From: Chalara sp. BL73
Taxonomy: Eukaryota > Ascomycota > Leotiomycetes > Helotiales
Assembly: GCA_918026815.1 (NCBI GenBank)
Contig: CAKJVC010000088.1
Span: 496,001 to 560,000, forward strand
Direction of reading: 5' to 3'
DNA length: 64,000 bases
Part shown: positions 1-10,982 of the stretch, one piece after another
How positions within the stretch are numbered: the stretch's first letter is position 1
Layout: the number at the start of each line of letters is the position of its first letter
Program-made: the position numbers and the translations under genes
Notes under the pieces: generated by a model
Database searches by the model: none
Seen by the model: the letters and a program-made list of their open reading frames with translations, nothing else
What the model was told of the DNA's origin: nothing

Positions 1-311
1 CAAAGCGTCGGTATGAGACCAATCTCCAATGGCAACAGACTGGTTGTAGGGATGTATCTGGTCTGGTAACCTGGTTGGTGTTAGATGTGCTAGGCTGGAA
101 TGTATCTTATTATTCTAGGCATGGTTAAAAGCCCTAGTGATATGGATGTGTCATAGCGTTTATGAGTATTTTTATTGTACGCCTGTTATCTCCGTCATCT
201 AAATTCTTGAGGTCCAGACATGTCGATTAGATGAGCCCGGTTGAGTACGAATGTCCCAGGGTTTGTAGGCAAATTCCTTCTTCACAACCATCTCTAGGAC
301 AGTGTGCAATG
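1..311. other. Left edge, no gene recognised
   Basis: I see no convincing coding region or RNA gene here. The stretch lies downstream of the U6 gene. I looked for a yeast-style downstream B-box (GGTTCGANTCC) on the minus strand and found no clear copy. Confidence 0.5.
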
Positions 312-470
312 AAAAAATTGGTAGCTTCTCTTTGATTGAGCGTGTCATCCTTAGTGCAGGGGCCATGCTAATCTTCTCTGTATCGTTTCCTACGCGTGAT
401 ATTAGCCATCGTCTCAATGCTTCTTGATGAAAGGTATGCCTACAAATTGACCAAATGCCCGAAGGCGAAG
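312..470 (-). ncRNA. U6 spliceosomal snRNA, interrupted by an intron
   Basis: U6 snRNA forms the catalytic core of the spliceosome with U2. Read on the minus strand, positions 389-312 hold the conserved body: the GATACAGAGA box, GATTAGCATGG, the CCCCTGC segment, AAGGATGACACGC, and a run of six T at 317-312 that fits a Pol III terminator. The 5' part lies separately at about 470-444: a GCC-UUCG-GGC hairpin at 466-457, then CATTTGGTCAATTT, which matches the yeast U6 segment preceding GAAAC. The two parts join exactly if a GT-AG intron at 443-390 is removed. A TATATAA box lies at 511-505 on the same strand. The mature RNA would be about 105 nt, normal for U6. The exact 5' end is uncertain by several bases. 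Confidence 0.93.
390..443 (-). other. mRNA-type intron inside the U6 gene
   Basis: This is a 54-nt segment that begins GTAGGC and ends GCGTAG on the minus strand. It contains a branch-like GCTAAT whose A is at 402, about 12 nt before the 3' splice site. Removing it joins TCAATTT to GAAACGATACAG, the uninterrupted arrangement in other U6 RNAs. Introns in U6 are known from Schizosaccharomyces pombe and several other fungi, near the catalytic region. The 5' splice site GTAGGC is weaker than the usual GTAAGT. Confidence 0.88.
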
Positions 471-755
471 AAAAAAAGAAGAGTTTGTAAGAGGGACGCT
501 GAGATTATATACCCTAGAAACCGACTAGCGGTGGCCAGAATCAACCACCGTACAAAGTGAATCACTCATTCCAATGTTCCTTCTAATTGGCCGCTTCCCA
601 GGCATCCAAGCATCCCTTCCCGATTCGGTAATTCACCAACCACCTCGCTTAATTCCGCACTAGTGATTGCGCTAGCAAAGCCCTTCCATTCTCCAAGGAT
701 ATAAAACCAGAGCTCCTCTCCCTCTCCTTCTGTTTTCTTTTCCTTTCTTCTTTAG
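471..755. promoter_or_regulatory. Divergent U6/U2 promoter region
   Basis: This 285-bp region separates two snRNA genes transcribed away from each other. A TATATAA element at 511-505 (minus) serves U6. A GATATAAAA element at 698-706 (plus) precedes U2, followed by a pyrimidine-rich stretch at 711-753. U6 is normally a Pol III gene and U2 a Pol II gene, so two polymerases probably use this spacer. Confidence 0.7.
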
Positions 756-932
756 CTCTCTTTGCCTATTGGCTTAGATCAAGTGTAGTATCTGTTCTTT
801 TCAGTTTAATCTCTGAAAGATGGTCATAGACCATCACATTGATTATTCTTATTTTTGTCCCGCTCGGGCTCTCCTCTGGGCTTGCTCATGAGAGCTCGAA
901 CTGTGTCTCTGGCATTACACTGCCGCCAGATG
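756..932 (+). ncRNA. U2 spliceosomal snRNA
   Basis: U2 pairs with the intron branch site and with U6. The 5' domain is nearly textbook: CTCTTTGCC, GGCTTAGATCAAGTG, the branch-recognition GTAGTA at 786-791, then TCTGTTCTTTTCAG and TTTAATCTCTGAAA. A perfect stem IIa follows (GATGGTC-ATA-GACCATC, about 819-835). The Sm site ATTTTTG is at 851-857, and a 3' hairpin near 909-930 has TCTGGC pairing with GCCAGA. The 5' end is placed by homology (about 755-757). The 3' end is set at the base of the last hairpin and is approximate. Confidence 0.94.
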
Positions 933-2561
933 ATGCGACCATCTTTTCATTGAGATCTTAGCTTTGCTGAGACTTGAAGAAGGATCATGATATCTGTAGC
1001 AGCATGTCTTTCAGCCGTGGCTATGGTGCATAAGAATGTGTAAAGTTTTGGCAACTGAAATTCTGTGTATGCCATCGATAGCTCACGATACATCTCGTTC
1101 TCTAGTATTGTAGCGTAGGATGCTGTCGTATCGATCTTTTTATTAATATCGAGATACAAACTAATACAGGTGCCACATCTCACGCAACACAGACTTTGGT
1201 GGAAGCAGATACTTCCCGTCCACCAGATAGATAGCCTTATCCGTCATCCAGCATCAAATACAGCCTCCCAAGATCTCCACAAATGGATTTTTCACTACCT
1301 CTCATTGGAAAACGCACAAGCGTAATGAAATTCCCAGGAAGCCATGAAAAATAATGAATGCGTTGAGAGCGCCTGGCCATAACAGCATCCGCACTGAACA
1401 ACCACAGACGAAGCCGACCTAATGACCCTCCCCTTCATGAACCGCCGTCCAACACCCATCCCGAACGCGAATCCGCATCACCAACTCACCAAGCAGACCA
1501 AAACGAAGAAGGACACCCACCCCCTCCACGCCCTTCTCAATAACTAGGTAGCTAGCCGCCTCGACGTCAACATATACAAGCCGGACAAACAGCCACCGTA
1601 TAACCGCGGTCCCGCCTCAACCACGCGCAGACGGCTCTCACGATATCAGCAAGTGAGGGGGGGAGGACATACCAAAAACCATCCAAGCGCCTTCCGCCCC
1701 CCTCAAAGGAGGCAAAGCCGACCCGCCCGCGGTTCTCCCGTGCTCGTGAACGACGGGGGGCCTGAAGCTGCTCGCACGTACATGGACCGCCTCCCGTTCA
1801 TGCCTGCGCAGGCCCTGAAAACGGGAAGATGCCGGGGGCGGTGGGACGGCAAGATGGGGAGGCGGGTATGCGTTGATGCGAATGAAGGAGAGGAAAGATG
1901 ATATGCAATGGTGGTGGTAGTTATTGTTGTGTATAGAATCAGTTCCTCAAATGGGGATGAGATTAATCGGTTGGCATTTATGGATGAGGTTTACGGATTT
2001 TGTAGAGATTCTTGGGCTTCAAGAGCTTTTGTGCCTTGCAGCTTGGTTCCTGCCGATATTGTGGCCATAGTTCTCGCATTGCTTCAACTTCAAGAAATGA
2101 ACCGACCGTTGGACTATTTTGATATCTTGAAGCGACTAACCTCACGAAAGAACATACACCATAAAATAGAAAAGCAGTTCTTATTCATGACGCTATATGT
2201 AAATGCCCACTTTATAATCCCATTCCTATAACTATTATACATCCCAACCTAACGCGCCATATCTAACAATCGCAATCGCAGCAGGATTCTCGTGGCTGGA
2301 TCGTCATCATGCCGGTCATGATATACAGTTCGAACAAGCAAATACGTCCATGCATTTTGTGCTAAATGCTGACCACTTTTCTCTATCATGCCATGCGCAT
2401 AAATCATTGCTCCTGGGTATCTTGCAATGTCGTTGTGTTTTCGTTTCTTAATCTTGACACAACGCAATAAAAACCAATAAAGCGCTTAACCTAGCGCATG
2501 TCGTTGCCTTTAAAAAGCCCTCAAACTCCATTGCATGATTTTTAATACAAGTTGTGTGAAT
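933..2561. other. Intergenic, no supported gene
   Basis: Several short open frames exist, but none has recognisable domains or convincing start and splice structure. The part around 1380-1900 is visibly more GC-rich than its flanks. The right end probably holds the 3' untranslated region of the minus-strand gene that stops at 2562. Confidence 0.5.
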
Positions 2562-5212
2562 TTATTGTTGGTAGCCACCGCCTTGCGATTCGCTGGGCTG
2601 TCGCAACCTTCTCGTGAGGCTGCCGGTCCGGCCCAGTGGCACAGCAATTGATGATTTCCTCTGTGTGCGATCTTCTGCAATCTTCCCTGCCGGGACGAAG
2701 GTGTCTCTTTCTGGGGTGGCACGGTCAAGATACCTCCTGTTATTACTGTTTGAAACTGCTGGGAGAACCACTGGTGCTGTACTTGTAAGGCTCGTAGAGG
2801 CATAATGCCTTCGGACTGGTAATGCTGATTGTGTCGGAACACCTCTATCAGGTAGAGGCTGCTGTGAAGTATACTCTCTTGTTGAGTTCCTGATTCGACC
2901 GACTTCCGTAATTGCCCTAGATGGGGCCCTAAATCGAGACTCATCTTCCTCTTCTGGTTCTTCGGTTCCTGCACGTCGATTTCGCAGAAGCAAAGACGTT
3001 CGTCGCCCGGCCATTGAGCTCTGCGTGGGTGTACCAGCATCAGAAGGAGCGTATCGAGGGCTAGGTAAATTACTGGTGGCAAGAAGACTGCTCCTCCGCG
3101 CCTCTAGGCGACTGAGAGCTCTTGGGCTAGATTTGACTCGGGCTAGATCCGACAACGTTGGCTGTCGCTGGGTGACATCTGCAGAATGGACAGGCTCGGT
3201 GTCCCGACTCTTGGGTCTCTCCTCAACCTGGTTTGGAAGAACCTGTTCGCTTTTGACTTCTGATAATGCCAAGCATAGCTCTGTTAAGCTGCGACACATA
3301 CTATCTGCCTTTCTTCGAACCTGTCGATCCGAGACAACATTTGAACCTCCACCAATCGTTGACTGAGAGCTGGATATTGGGCCTGGCTGACCGGATGTTC
3401 CCATCATAACAGAAATAGAGAGAGCGTCTGCAGCAGTAGCCTCTAAAGCACTATAGACCTCTGGACTCAGAAGTGCCTTGGATTTTGCTAGGGCGGCACT
3501 CAACAATGGATGGGCATCGTTTACTTGGGCATCCACCCTAGTAGAATCAACTGGGGAGATACTGTTTCCTCGACCCCGTTTTGGAGAGGACGATATAGTG
3601 GTGACTGTCGTTGTTGCGGTGGGCGGACGCTCCTGGGATGCCCGGGAAATCGCTGCGCCAGATGTGGCGGGTAGTTTCCCGGTCAATTCAAGTCTGTTGA
3701 TACGGGATTTTATATCTTCCAATTCATCCCAAACAGTTGACGGCGCGGTTGTAGACACGCTGGATTCTGTGCCTTCTGTAGCACGTTGTGTTTCGGCTAC
3801 TTCCTGTACATTGTCTGTACGTGAGACAAGCGGGGAAGAGTTATACGTTCGCGAGGCAGAGTAGGACAAGTTTGATTGGCGATATGTTGGCGTTCGTGAT
3901 GACAATGCCTGATCCGGGACGGAAGGCCTTCGTCCGCCGTATGAGACGTGGGATTCGGGTGATATTTCTCGACTAACAGCTGCTTTCGGAGTTGTTGGTG
4001 TGGAGTAGGATGTGCCAGATTGAAACCGATTTCTAGTTATATCTAAGGATGTGGGTACCCTTTCCCGTGCAGAAGGTCGGTATGTCAAGGCCTTTGATAC
4101 CTGATCCTCGCCTTGACGCAGTCCTGCCATGCTTTCATTCTCAGAGCCTCTGCGACGTGCAGCTGAGCTTTGGAATACGGTATGATTAGGTGGGAGAGAT
4201 TGACGATTCGAGGTGATCTGGGACTGCGCTCAAACCATTAGTTACTGCTACCAAAAAATGACCGATCTCGGGAAACATTGTAGCGAAAACATGAGCCCTA
4301 ATAATATGATGGAAGAGCGAAGGAACTCACCCTTCTGATGGGGCCCGCACGAGTATTTCCTGCCTCCTCTCGCGCGAGTTTAAGAAATAGATCGGAGTCA
4401 TCGCTACTCTGTTCTTCCTGCTCTCTATTGATGTATGATGGTCTTCGTGAATTGAACCCGTCCAGAACCTTCAGGGTCTCGTCCTGCTCCATTGCCGCGG
4501 AGCGTGGCACATCCACGCTTTTCCTACTTGATTTAAAGCCACGGATGGGAGGGATTAAAGGCGTCGAAGGTGTCACCGGCTGCGAATGGGGGGACTGCGG
4601 CAGCGATTTTCTTTGGTCGATAGGGCTAGTTGCAGTAAGGGTTGATTGATTCACCACCCAATCTTTCGTGGGATCTTCTGTTTCTACAGATTGCAAGAGG
4701 GACTTTTGTGTCAACATTGCTGGTGGTGGACCTTTCCCTAGATATCCATTTCCAGGGGTTTTCCTTGTGCTGCGTCTGGTGAACGGAGGGTGGTTCTGCG
4801 ACGTGGTCGTGCTTGCTCCGTCCTCCGAGTTGATTTGGGGTTGTTGCTGGTGCTGATGCTGGCGCTGCTGCGGCTCTAGCGGGTCGGCTGGAGATGTGCT
4901 GGCTAGCGATGTCACGAGAGACCGCTCTTGAGTTGAAGCCGGCTTTGGCGGAGCAGATATATTCGCGCTGGAATCTGAGTCGCTGCGATGATGGCCGGTT
5001 TGATGATTTACGTTTTCGTAAGGATTCGAGGTCGGCTGGAATGTCGTGTTTGCAGTACTAAAAGAAGGCCAAAGCGATGGCAGACCTAGCCCCAGACCCT
5101 GCTGCTGAGCACCTGCATCAGGAGATTTAGCGAGGTCAGCATGGCGAAATGTGGGCAGCTTGGAAGAGGAGTTGGTTAGACGGTGGGAATGGAGAGAAAT
5201 CGGAGGCTCCAT
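2562..5212 (-). CDS. Conserved fungal Ser/Thr/Pro-rich protein, function unknown
   Basis: Two exons (5212-4331 and 4223-2562) joined by a 107-nt intron (GTGAGT...GCGCAG) give 847 aa. I do not recognise a named domain. The protein is largely low-complexity, with Ser/Thr/Pro/Arg runs and a His/Gln-rich patch in the first quarter. Three islands look structured: an acidic-hydrophobic SDDSDLFLKLAREE motif near residues 270-283; WDELEDIKSRINRLELTGKLP-like helix near 459-479, probably a short coiled coil; and a helical segment rich in Leu/Ala near 532-565. Such islands in a disordered background suit a scaffold or cytoskeleton-associated protein, but that is inference. The start is the first ATG of the long frame. 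A 3.4-kb spacer lies upstream. Confidence 0.78.
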
Positions 5213-8200
5213 GCTGCTTTGAAGAGCAAAGAGTCCATTGACGTTCTTCTTCAGTCATGAGAAGAAGGATCTCGAGCGGGAGGGGGAAAAAAAACCGAGG
5301 GGTTGGCCACTCTCTTCTACTACTACTATATGCATCAATTGAGCACAGCGGGAAAGAGACCCTGGAGTCATAGCGTTTCTGCAAGCCGCTCACACGTTCA
5401 TAATTCGTGGCCAAGAGCCAGTAATTGCTAAACATGAAATGCATATCATCTATCTTATATGGGACGATGCGTGGATGGAGGTCCTGCATATCTGGCTCAA
5501 AAAAAAAGATTAGCACACATAGTGGCTTCCCTCTTCTACAACAAATCGACGGCCTCATCTTTTTCATCTTCATCTTTTTTCTTCTTCTGGATACACGCAT
5601 ACCGAGATGGAAGTGACTTAAATTTACACAATACAATTGTCATGAACATGAAATTATGTTTCGCTTTTTCGCTCTCCTTGACATGGATCCCCCATGGCCC
5701 ATAGTGTTTCCTCTGCCAGTTAGCATGGCAGCTTGACGCCGCAAACCGGCGCGCTTGAGGGTAGCATTTGGAACTTCGTATGCCAGGAAGGGTTCATGTT
5801 CTGGAAAACCCCTTCTTGCATGCGCTCCAAGCAGACTCACCGTCACTCATACTTCATAGATAGAATGAGAGCCATGGGAATTGCCTTCCGCTTGAGCGGG
5901 GTATGCGCGCTCTCATAATCAAATCTAGTTCCCTGTATTGTACTTGGAAATAGTTTACGCAGCCTCCTTCCTCCGACGCTTAATGGACGAGACAATTTGG
6001 CACAAATTAAGTTGGACCTGCATTAGCCCTAGTACCTTTGGCAGATGAAGTCTCAGCATAAACGTAGATCAGCAGTCGTGGAGGGGTGGATGATTCTGCA
6101 TGCAAACTTGTGGTGATTTGCTGATCCTGAAGAATTCATCTTGCAGATCAACTTGGCCTATTCTACCCAGGCAAAGCTTTGCATAAACGATACCTCTACA
6201 TTCTTGAGTGCGTAGATGTTGAACAATTCATTTCGTGATCTTGGTGAAGAGTCATAGATTGGCGCCTTCAATTCTTGTTATGGCAGCGTTCTGTATTAAC
6301 CGTTTAGGACACCCGTCTGTCATGCTCTGCCTCCTCTGTTTCATGAACGCACAACATCAACTGGAGTATCACGGGAAACAAAACACGTCCTTATTTCGCG
6401 ACTGGTCCTTCTAACCGCGTAGTTTGAGTAAATTCGGGAAGGCACAGATCCTCACGGAAGCGATGTGGCACATTGACCAGCGGAGGGATTCGACGGTGAG
6501 TGAGTATTAGTCCTTTGGGAATGTCTTAGGTTCTGGGACGACATTCGATTTCAGGTACGTCCAGGTCTTCCATTTCCGAGCCATTAAATCTGGCTTGATG
6601 GGATGGCACGAACGGCCATGAACGGTTCTGCTTTGACCACATGGAGTTTGAGGCCATTGAACTGGGCCGTGGCTGCATATATTGCATGTCTTTTTTCCCT
6701 CTCTCTCTCTCTCTCTCTCCATGCTGGTATCACATGTTATCGTTTGGGGTTTGCTGCTTGCAGTGTTGGGCGGTGAAGATGATAGTAGAGTCTTGACAAC
6801 CCGTGATATATGTATAGTCCTGTCAGTCAAGTCTTCTTTATGTCGGCGATAGACGCAGATGTAGACAATTCGGGGATAGTGAAGGGACTCGATCGCTTGA
6901 GAGTTGCATTCCCACTTGCTTCTAAAAACGACTGTTGTTTCATGTTCGACAAGGGCCGCGACATCGCTTAATCTTCCAATGGGCCGTGTATTATAGCCTC
7001 TCCTATACCAGTAGATATTTCCCAGACCAATTGAACGGCATGCTTCAATGCTTCAAGGGCTTCCCGAGCCACCGACTAAGGTCAGTAAGTAGATTCACTG
7101 CTCCTTGCTCCCTGTTGATCCTCCCCAGTTGCTCACAACTGCTCCTAGTTGCTTCCCCCACCCCCCAGCAGTTCCTTCCAGTGATTTCTCTCTCTCTCTC
7201 TCTTTCTCGCTCTCTCGACGGTTCTTTCTAACATCCAACCTTCTTACCTGCTGTTCCTTCTGTTTATACTTACTTCTATGAAAGCATAGTCTTCCATCAT
7301 GTCTCTTTGACAACCAAAAAATAATAATCGGCCAGTCGGCACTTTCTTCTCAGCATTTCAGCACCGGCGTTCTGTTGTCTTTTCGGCTTCGCAATCTTGG
7401 ATTACTTGGGGGGGTACAATCACCAAACACACAACAAACGAGGCAGAGATACACCGCAGATTCTGGGACCAGAACGACTCAATACGCATCGAAAAATCCT
7501 GCCTCTGAACTGGCCTGGACCGGTCTCGAAAGTTAACTAAGGTCATAATCATTCCTTTCTGGAGCCGTTGCGACTGGCAAAAGACACATACAGTACGGCA
7601 AGGAAGGTCACTCCAACCAACTCTACTCATTGGACATAATAAACCCGATTGCACAACACCCTACATCCATCGCAACAATTAGCTTAATCTGCAAATACGC
7701 CAGCTGCATAGGCCGGCTCTTTTTTGATTGCTGGTTTTGAGGTTGTTTGTTGGTGGCCTTTGTTTCTGTAGTACGGAATCGCATACAAAGTTGGTCGCCT
7801 TGAGTACCCTCACACGATTTGGCCCTTTGTTGCTGCCGACAGGCGAGTGTTGATCCGGAAATCTAAAGAAGCAGCTGATTTGCCTCCACTGCTGCAAAGA
7901 TCCCGTTCTAGGGCGGTCTGGTAAGGGCTTTTTTCGCTTTCTCGAAGCTAATTCGCTCCAATACAAACTTTGCCGCCCACCACCCTTCTGGGACGGGGGG
8001 ACCGGGGGGCTATTTTTAAACATGCGAGCTGACTCTCAAGAAAGGGCCAACAGGATCCATCCTTGGAATTACTACCAACACTTCCAGACCTTTTTGTTTC
8101 CTTTCAAGTCGAACCTCCAAATCTTGTATCTTCTCAACAATCGACTGTGCTGCAATCGTGCTGCTCGCCGAGTCTGCAGAGGCACAGCAAGGGTATCTTG

Positions 8201-8630
8201 CGACCCTGTCGCACCAGAACAGCTGCGCCTGGTCTCGCCTCCACTACCTTGTTGTATACGATTAGGTTGATTGTTGAGGCTGCTCGACTAAGCATCCTTC
8301 GTGGCAGTGATCGCTCATTTGTGTTCGCAAATTGCAATTGTAGCCTCGACACGACCCAATACTTGGTCTTCTAAGATCTCGATCTGGCAATTCGATAATC
8401 ACAACGCGCCATTTGGGATATTCATCGCGGCGCTAACCAAACGGCCGGTGTCAACTTGACCAGCTCCGAAGCGCCGCATAAACCAAGGTAATTATACATT
8501 TCCTGTATTGATGCCCCTCTGCCTTCCTCTGTAAGACGGACCTTGAGATGTATTTTGCAAGATGCCAACTTCATGGTTGGCTATTCCTTAGTTTCTATCT
8601 GCTCGATGGTGCATCTTGCGCTTGTCAAGT
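5213..8630. other. Long divergent intergenic region
   Basis: This 3.4-kb spacer separates the divergent starts of the 847-aa protein gene and the phosphatase gene. I find no domain-bearing ORF. It contains pyrimidine-rich stretches and two CT microsatellites, and a GTAATT following AAG at 8487 could be a leader-intron donor. Long untranslated leaders, uORFs or an unrecognised ncRNA are possible but not demonstrated. Confidence 0.5.
6698..6719. repeat. CT dinucleotide microsatellite
   Basis: About eleven consecutive CT units. A second, imperfect TC tract lies at 7186-7215 in the same spacer. These are likely slippage-prone and may sit in a leader. Confidence 0.85.
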
Positions 8631-10982
8631 ATGACTGTTCCATCAACTCTTCACAATGCTAATGGTCGGTGTCTAAAAAGGACGTTTACCTCTGTCGCAA
8701 CATCATCGCCGCCTTCACCCGAACGAAGCACAGTTGCAACGATATCGCGACGGCGGGCAGATAATTCTCCTGCTCGAGCTGCAACAACAAAAAGACGGGG
8801 CCTTCGCGCAACGAACGAGAGCATGCAATCAACAGCTGGTCCTCGAATGTATGAGCAGCAAATACCATCCTTTATGACGGTGTATGACATGGATTCGAGT
8901 ACAATAGAAAGTCCCGGGGTTGACCCTCCTACGAAGACACTGATACCCACGTACATAACTCATCAACCCTTCGACCAGCCTCATAATCAGAAAGAACATG
9001 TTTCGTTAGACGCGCAACTCCACTCTCACCAACATCGTGAAAGCACGTCTACGCAAGCGTCGGACTCAACCGATTCTTCACCTACCACGACAATATCTAC
9101 GGCAGATTCATCAACGCTAACGGATCCTTCACCTAGCTCCTCCCCTGAGTCTCCAATCACCCTTGTTCCTTTGTCTTCGTTTTCGGCATCGACATTTGGG
9201 CTAGACAATTTTCAGAGCCTGAAAATGGTAGACAGCACGCCTATACGTCTTCCATTGAACGACGAAAGACCTATGACATCTCCCGGGCCACGAAAAGCGA
9301 AAAATCCAAAAAGTTTAGCTCTTAATCTGAATGCAAATGTAGAGGGCGTTCAATCGTCCGAACCATCCTCGCCATCCTTCATCAAGCCGCCAGCACTTAA
9401 AGGCAGGAGGAAGCCTAGTCTACTTAGTTTGAATACTGGCGCGGCAAATCAACAAAATTTAAATCTGGGAGGTCTGGCATCTCCGGGAATCCCAACTATG
9501 TTACAGCGCCGAAGCTTGAAGCATTCTATCTCGTCTCCACAGATGCTGAGTACGCCCGGATTTGGCCCTGCCGGCGGCATGACGCTTGGGGATAGAAACC
9601 CGCCCAGACTCCTTGGTATTTCACGACTTAATAATTCTAATTTGGGCGCCAACACCTTTACCATCAATGAGGACGGAGATCATGAACCAAGTACTGGGCC
9701 GCAGATGGCCACAAGAGTTCCTGGAGCCTCGGTTGGAGGCGACTCATTCGACCGACCGCACTCGGGCGAGGACGCTAAATCACCATCCTACCCAGAAGGA
9801 CCAATTTTAATGCACGAGCCAAGCGTACATCTTTATCTTGAGCCGAAACTTGAAGAAGCAATGCAGTTCGACGTTGTAATCAACGTAGCGAGGGAGGTTA
9901 AGAATCCTTTCAAAGAGGTGGACAAACAGGATTCGAAAGACACACCTTCGACGGCGTCATCCGATTCAAAAACAATAATCCCGGAACCTGATACAGCGGC
10001 ATCCTTAATGTCGTTTCGAACAGCATTCGAAGTTCAACCACCAGGATCGACTGAATCATCTCCTACAACTCCAAAGCCTACGCCTGAACGGAAGATTCCT
10101 GAATATATTCACGTGCCATGGGACCACAACACAGACGTCAAGGACGAGTTATGGGATCTTTGCCAAACCATTGAAGCTAGAGTCAAGGCGGGTAAACGAG
10201 TGCTTGTTCATTGCCAACAAGGTGCTAGCAGGTCGGCAACATTGATTATAGCTTACGGGATGTATATCAACCAGGACTTGACGGCGAATGAATCATATAC
10301 GCGAGCTCAAGCAAAGTCACGCTGGGTGAATCCGAATATGTCGCTCCTGTTTTCGCTCAACGACTTCAAGAAGTTGATAGAGAAGAAGAAGGCAGAGAAA
10401 AATATTTGGAAAACTCAAGGAAAGCATCGACCGACGTTATCTGTGGATGAAACCCTCGAACCACCAACTCCAAATCGTGCCCGAGGGAACTCTACTCCCA
10501 GTTCAACCGCTCGAGACAATGCATTGGCAAGCAGGGATGACAACAAGCAAAACACTTCCGTTAGTGATACAACTATTCGACGGCTAGCAGATTTTGATTT
10601 TGGCTTTGGTGATTCACCTTTGTCCAGTGAAAAGAAGGTGCCTAACCCACCAGACACTGCTGAGACGACCAAGGACACAGTTCACGAGCCAGTGAAGGAA
10701 GTTGAGCCACATCATTCTAGTTCCATGGATTGGGAAGAACTGATGTCTCCTCGGGTTGCTGAAATGACGGACAACCCCCTTGAACGAGCTTTCTCCCGCA
10801 GCTTCGGTTCAAGCTCAGCAGACGAACCATCCACACCCAACCTCTTCTCTCCACGCGCTGTTGAATATCCTCGATCATCCTTCTTCGCTACCCTACAAAG
10901 CGCTCTTCCCTCCGAGGACCCTCGGAGTCCTCCAACGAGAGGAGAAGCTCCCATCACGCGATCCATTGACGATTTCCTTTAA
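8631..10982 (+). CDS. Dual-specificity MAP-kinase phosphatase (Msg5/Pmp1 type)
   Basis: A single-exon ORF of 783 aa. The C-terminal half carries a dual-specificity phosphatase domain. Its signature is VHCQQGASRSAT, with the catalytic Cys at residue 528 in the CX5R loop, preceded by WDHNTD (a likely general-acid loop) and a domain start around VHLYLEPKLEEAMQFDVVIN. Fungal enzymes of this kind dephosphorylate MAP kinases of the cell-integrity and mating pathways. The first roughly 400 residues and the tail after the domain are Ser/Thr/Pro-rich and probably disordered, with many SP/TP sites a MAP kinase could phosphorylate. I start at ATG 8631. The open frame extends upstream only to TTG codons, and an in-frame TAG stands at 8589. 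Confidence 0.9.
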   Translation: MTVPSTLHNANGRCLKRTFTSVATSSPPSPERSTVATISRRRADNSPARAATTKRRGLRATNESMQSTAGPRMYEQQIPSFMTVYDMDSSTIESPGVDPPTKTLIPTYITHQPFDQPHNQKEHVSLDAQLHSHQHRESTSTQASDSTDSSPTTTISTADSSTLTDPSPSSSPESPITLVPLSSFSASTFGLDNFQSLKMVDSTPIRLPLNDERPMTSPGPRKAKNPKSLALNLNANVEGVQSSEPSSPSFIKPPALKGRRKPSLLSLNTGAANQQNLNLGGLASPGIPTMLQRRSLKHSISSPQMLSTPGFGPAGGMTLGDRNPPRLLGISRLNNSNLGANTFTINEDGDHEPSTGPQMATRVPGASVGGDSFDRPHSGEDAKSPSYPEGPILMHEPSVHLYLEPKLEEAMQFDVVINVAREVKNPFKEVDKQDSKDTPSTASSDSKTIIPEPDTAASLMSFRTAFEVQPPGSTESSPTTPKPTPERKIPEYIHVPWDHNTDVKDELWDLCQTIEARVKAGKRVLVHCQQGASRSATLIIAYGMYINQDLTANESYTRAQAKSRWVNPNMSLLFSLNDFKKLIEKKKAEKNIWKTQGKHRPTLSVDETLEPPTPNRARGNSTPSSTARDNALASRDDNKQNTSVSDTTIRRLADFDFGFGDSPLSSEKKVPNPPDTAETTKDTVHEPVKEVEPHHSSSMDWEELMSPRVAEMTDNPLERAFSRSFGSSSADEPSTPNLFSPRAVEYPRSSFFATLQSALPSEDPRSPPTRGEAPITRSIDDFL

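Noticed and set aside
1653..2231. Two adjacent plus-strand ORFs (82 and 107 codons)
   Set aside because: No recognisable domain and no splice logic. The first is Arg/Gly/Pro-rich GC-driven sequence; the second is hydrophobic without a family pattern.
6698..6719. Microsatellite as a possible CRISPR-like or satellite array
   Set aside because: Plain CT slippage tract without spacers. No CRISPR array is expected or seen in this nuclear fungal DNA.
8616..8630. Upstream extension of the phosphatase ORF
   Set aside because: The first five codons start with TTG. The first ATG is at 8631, and an in-frame stop stands at 8589.
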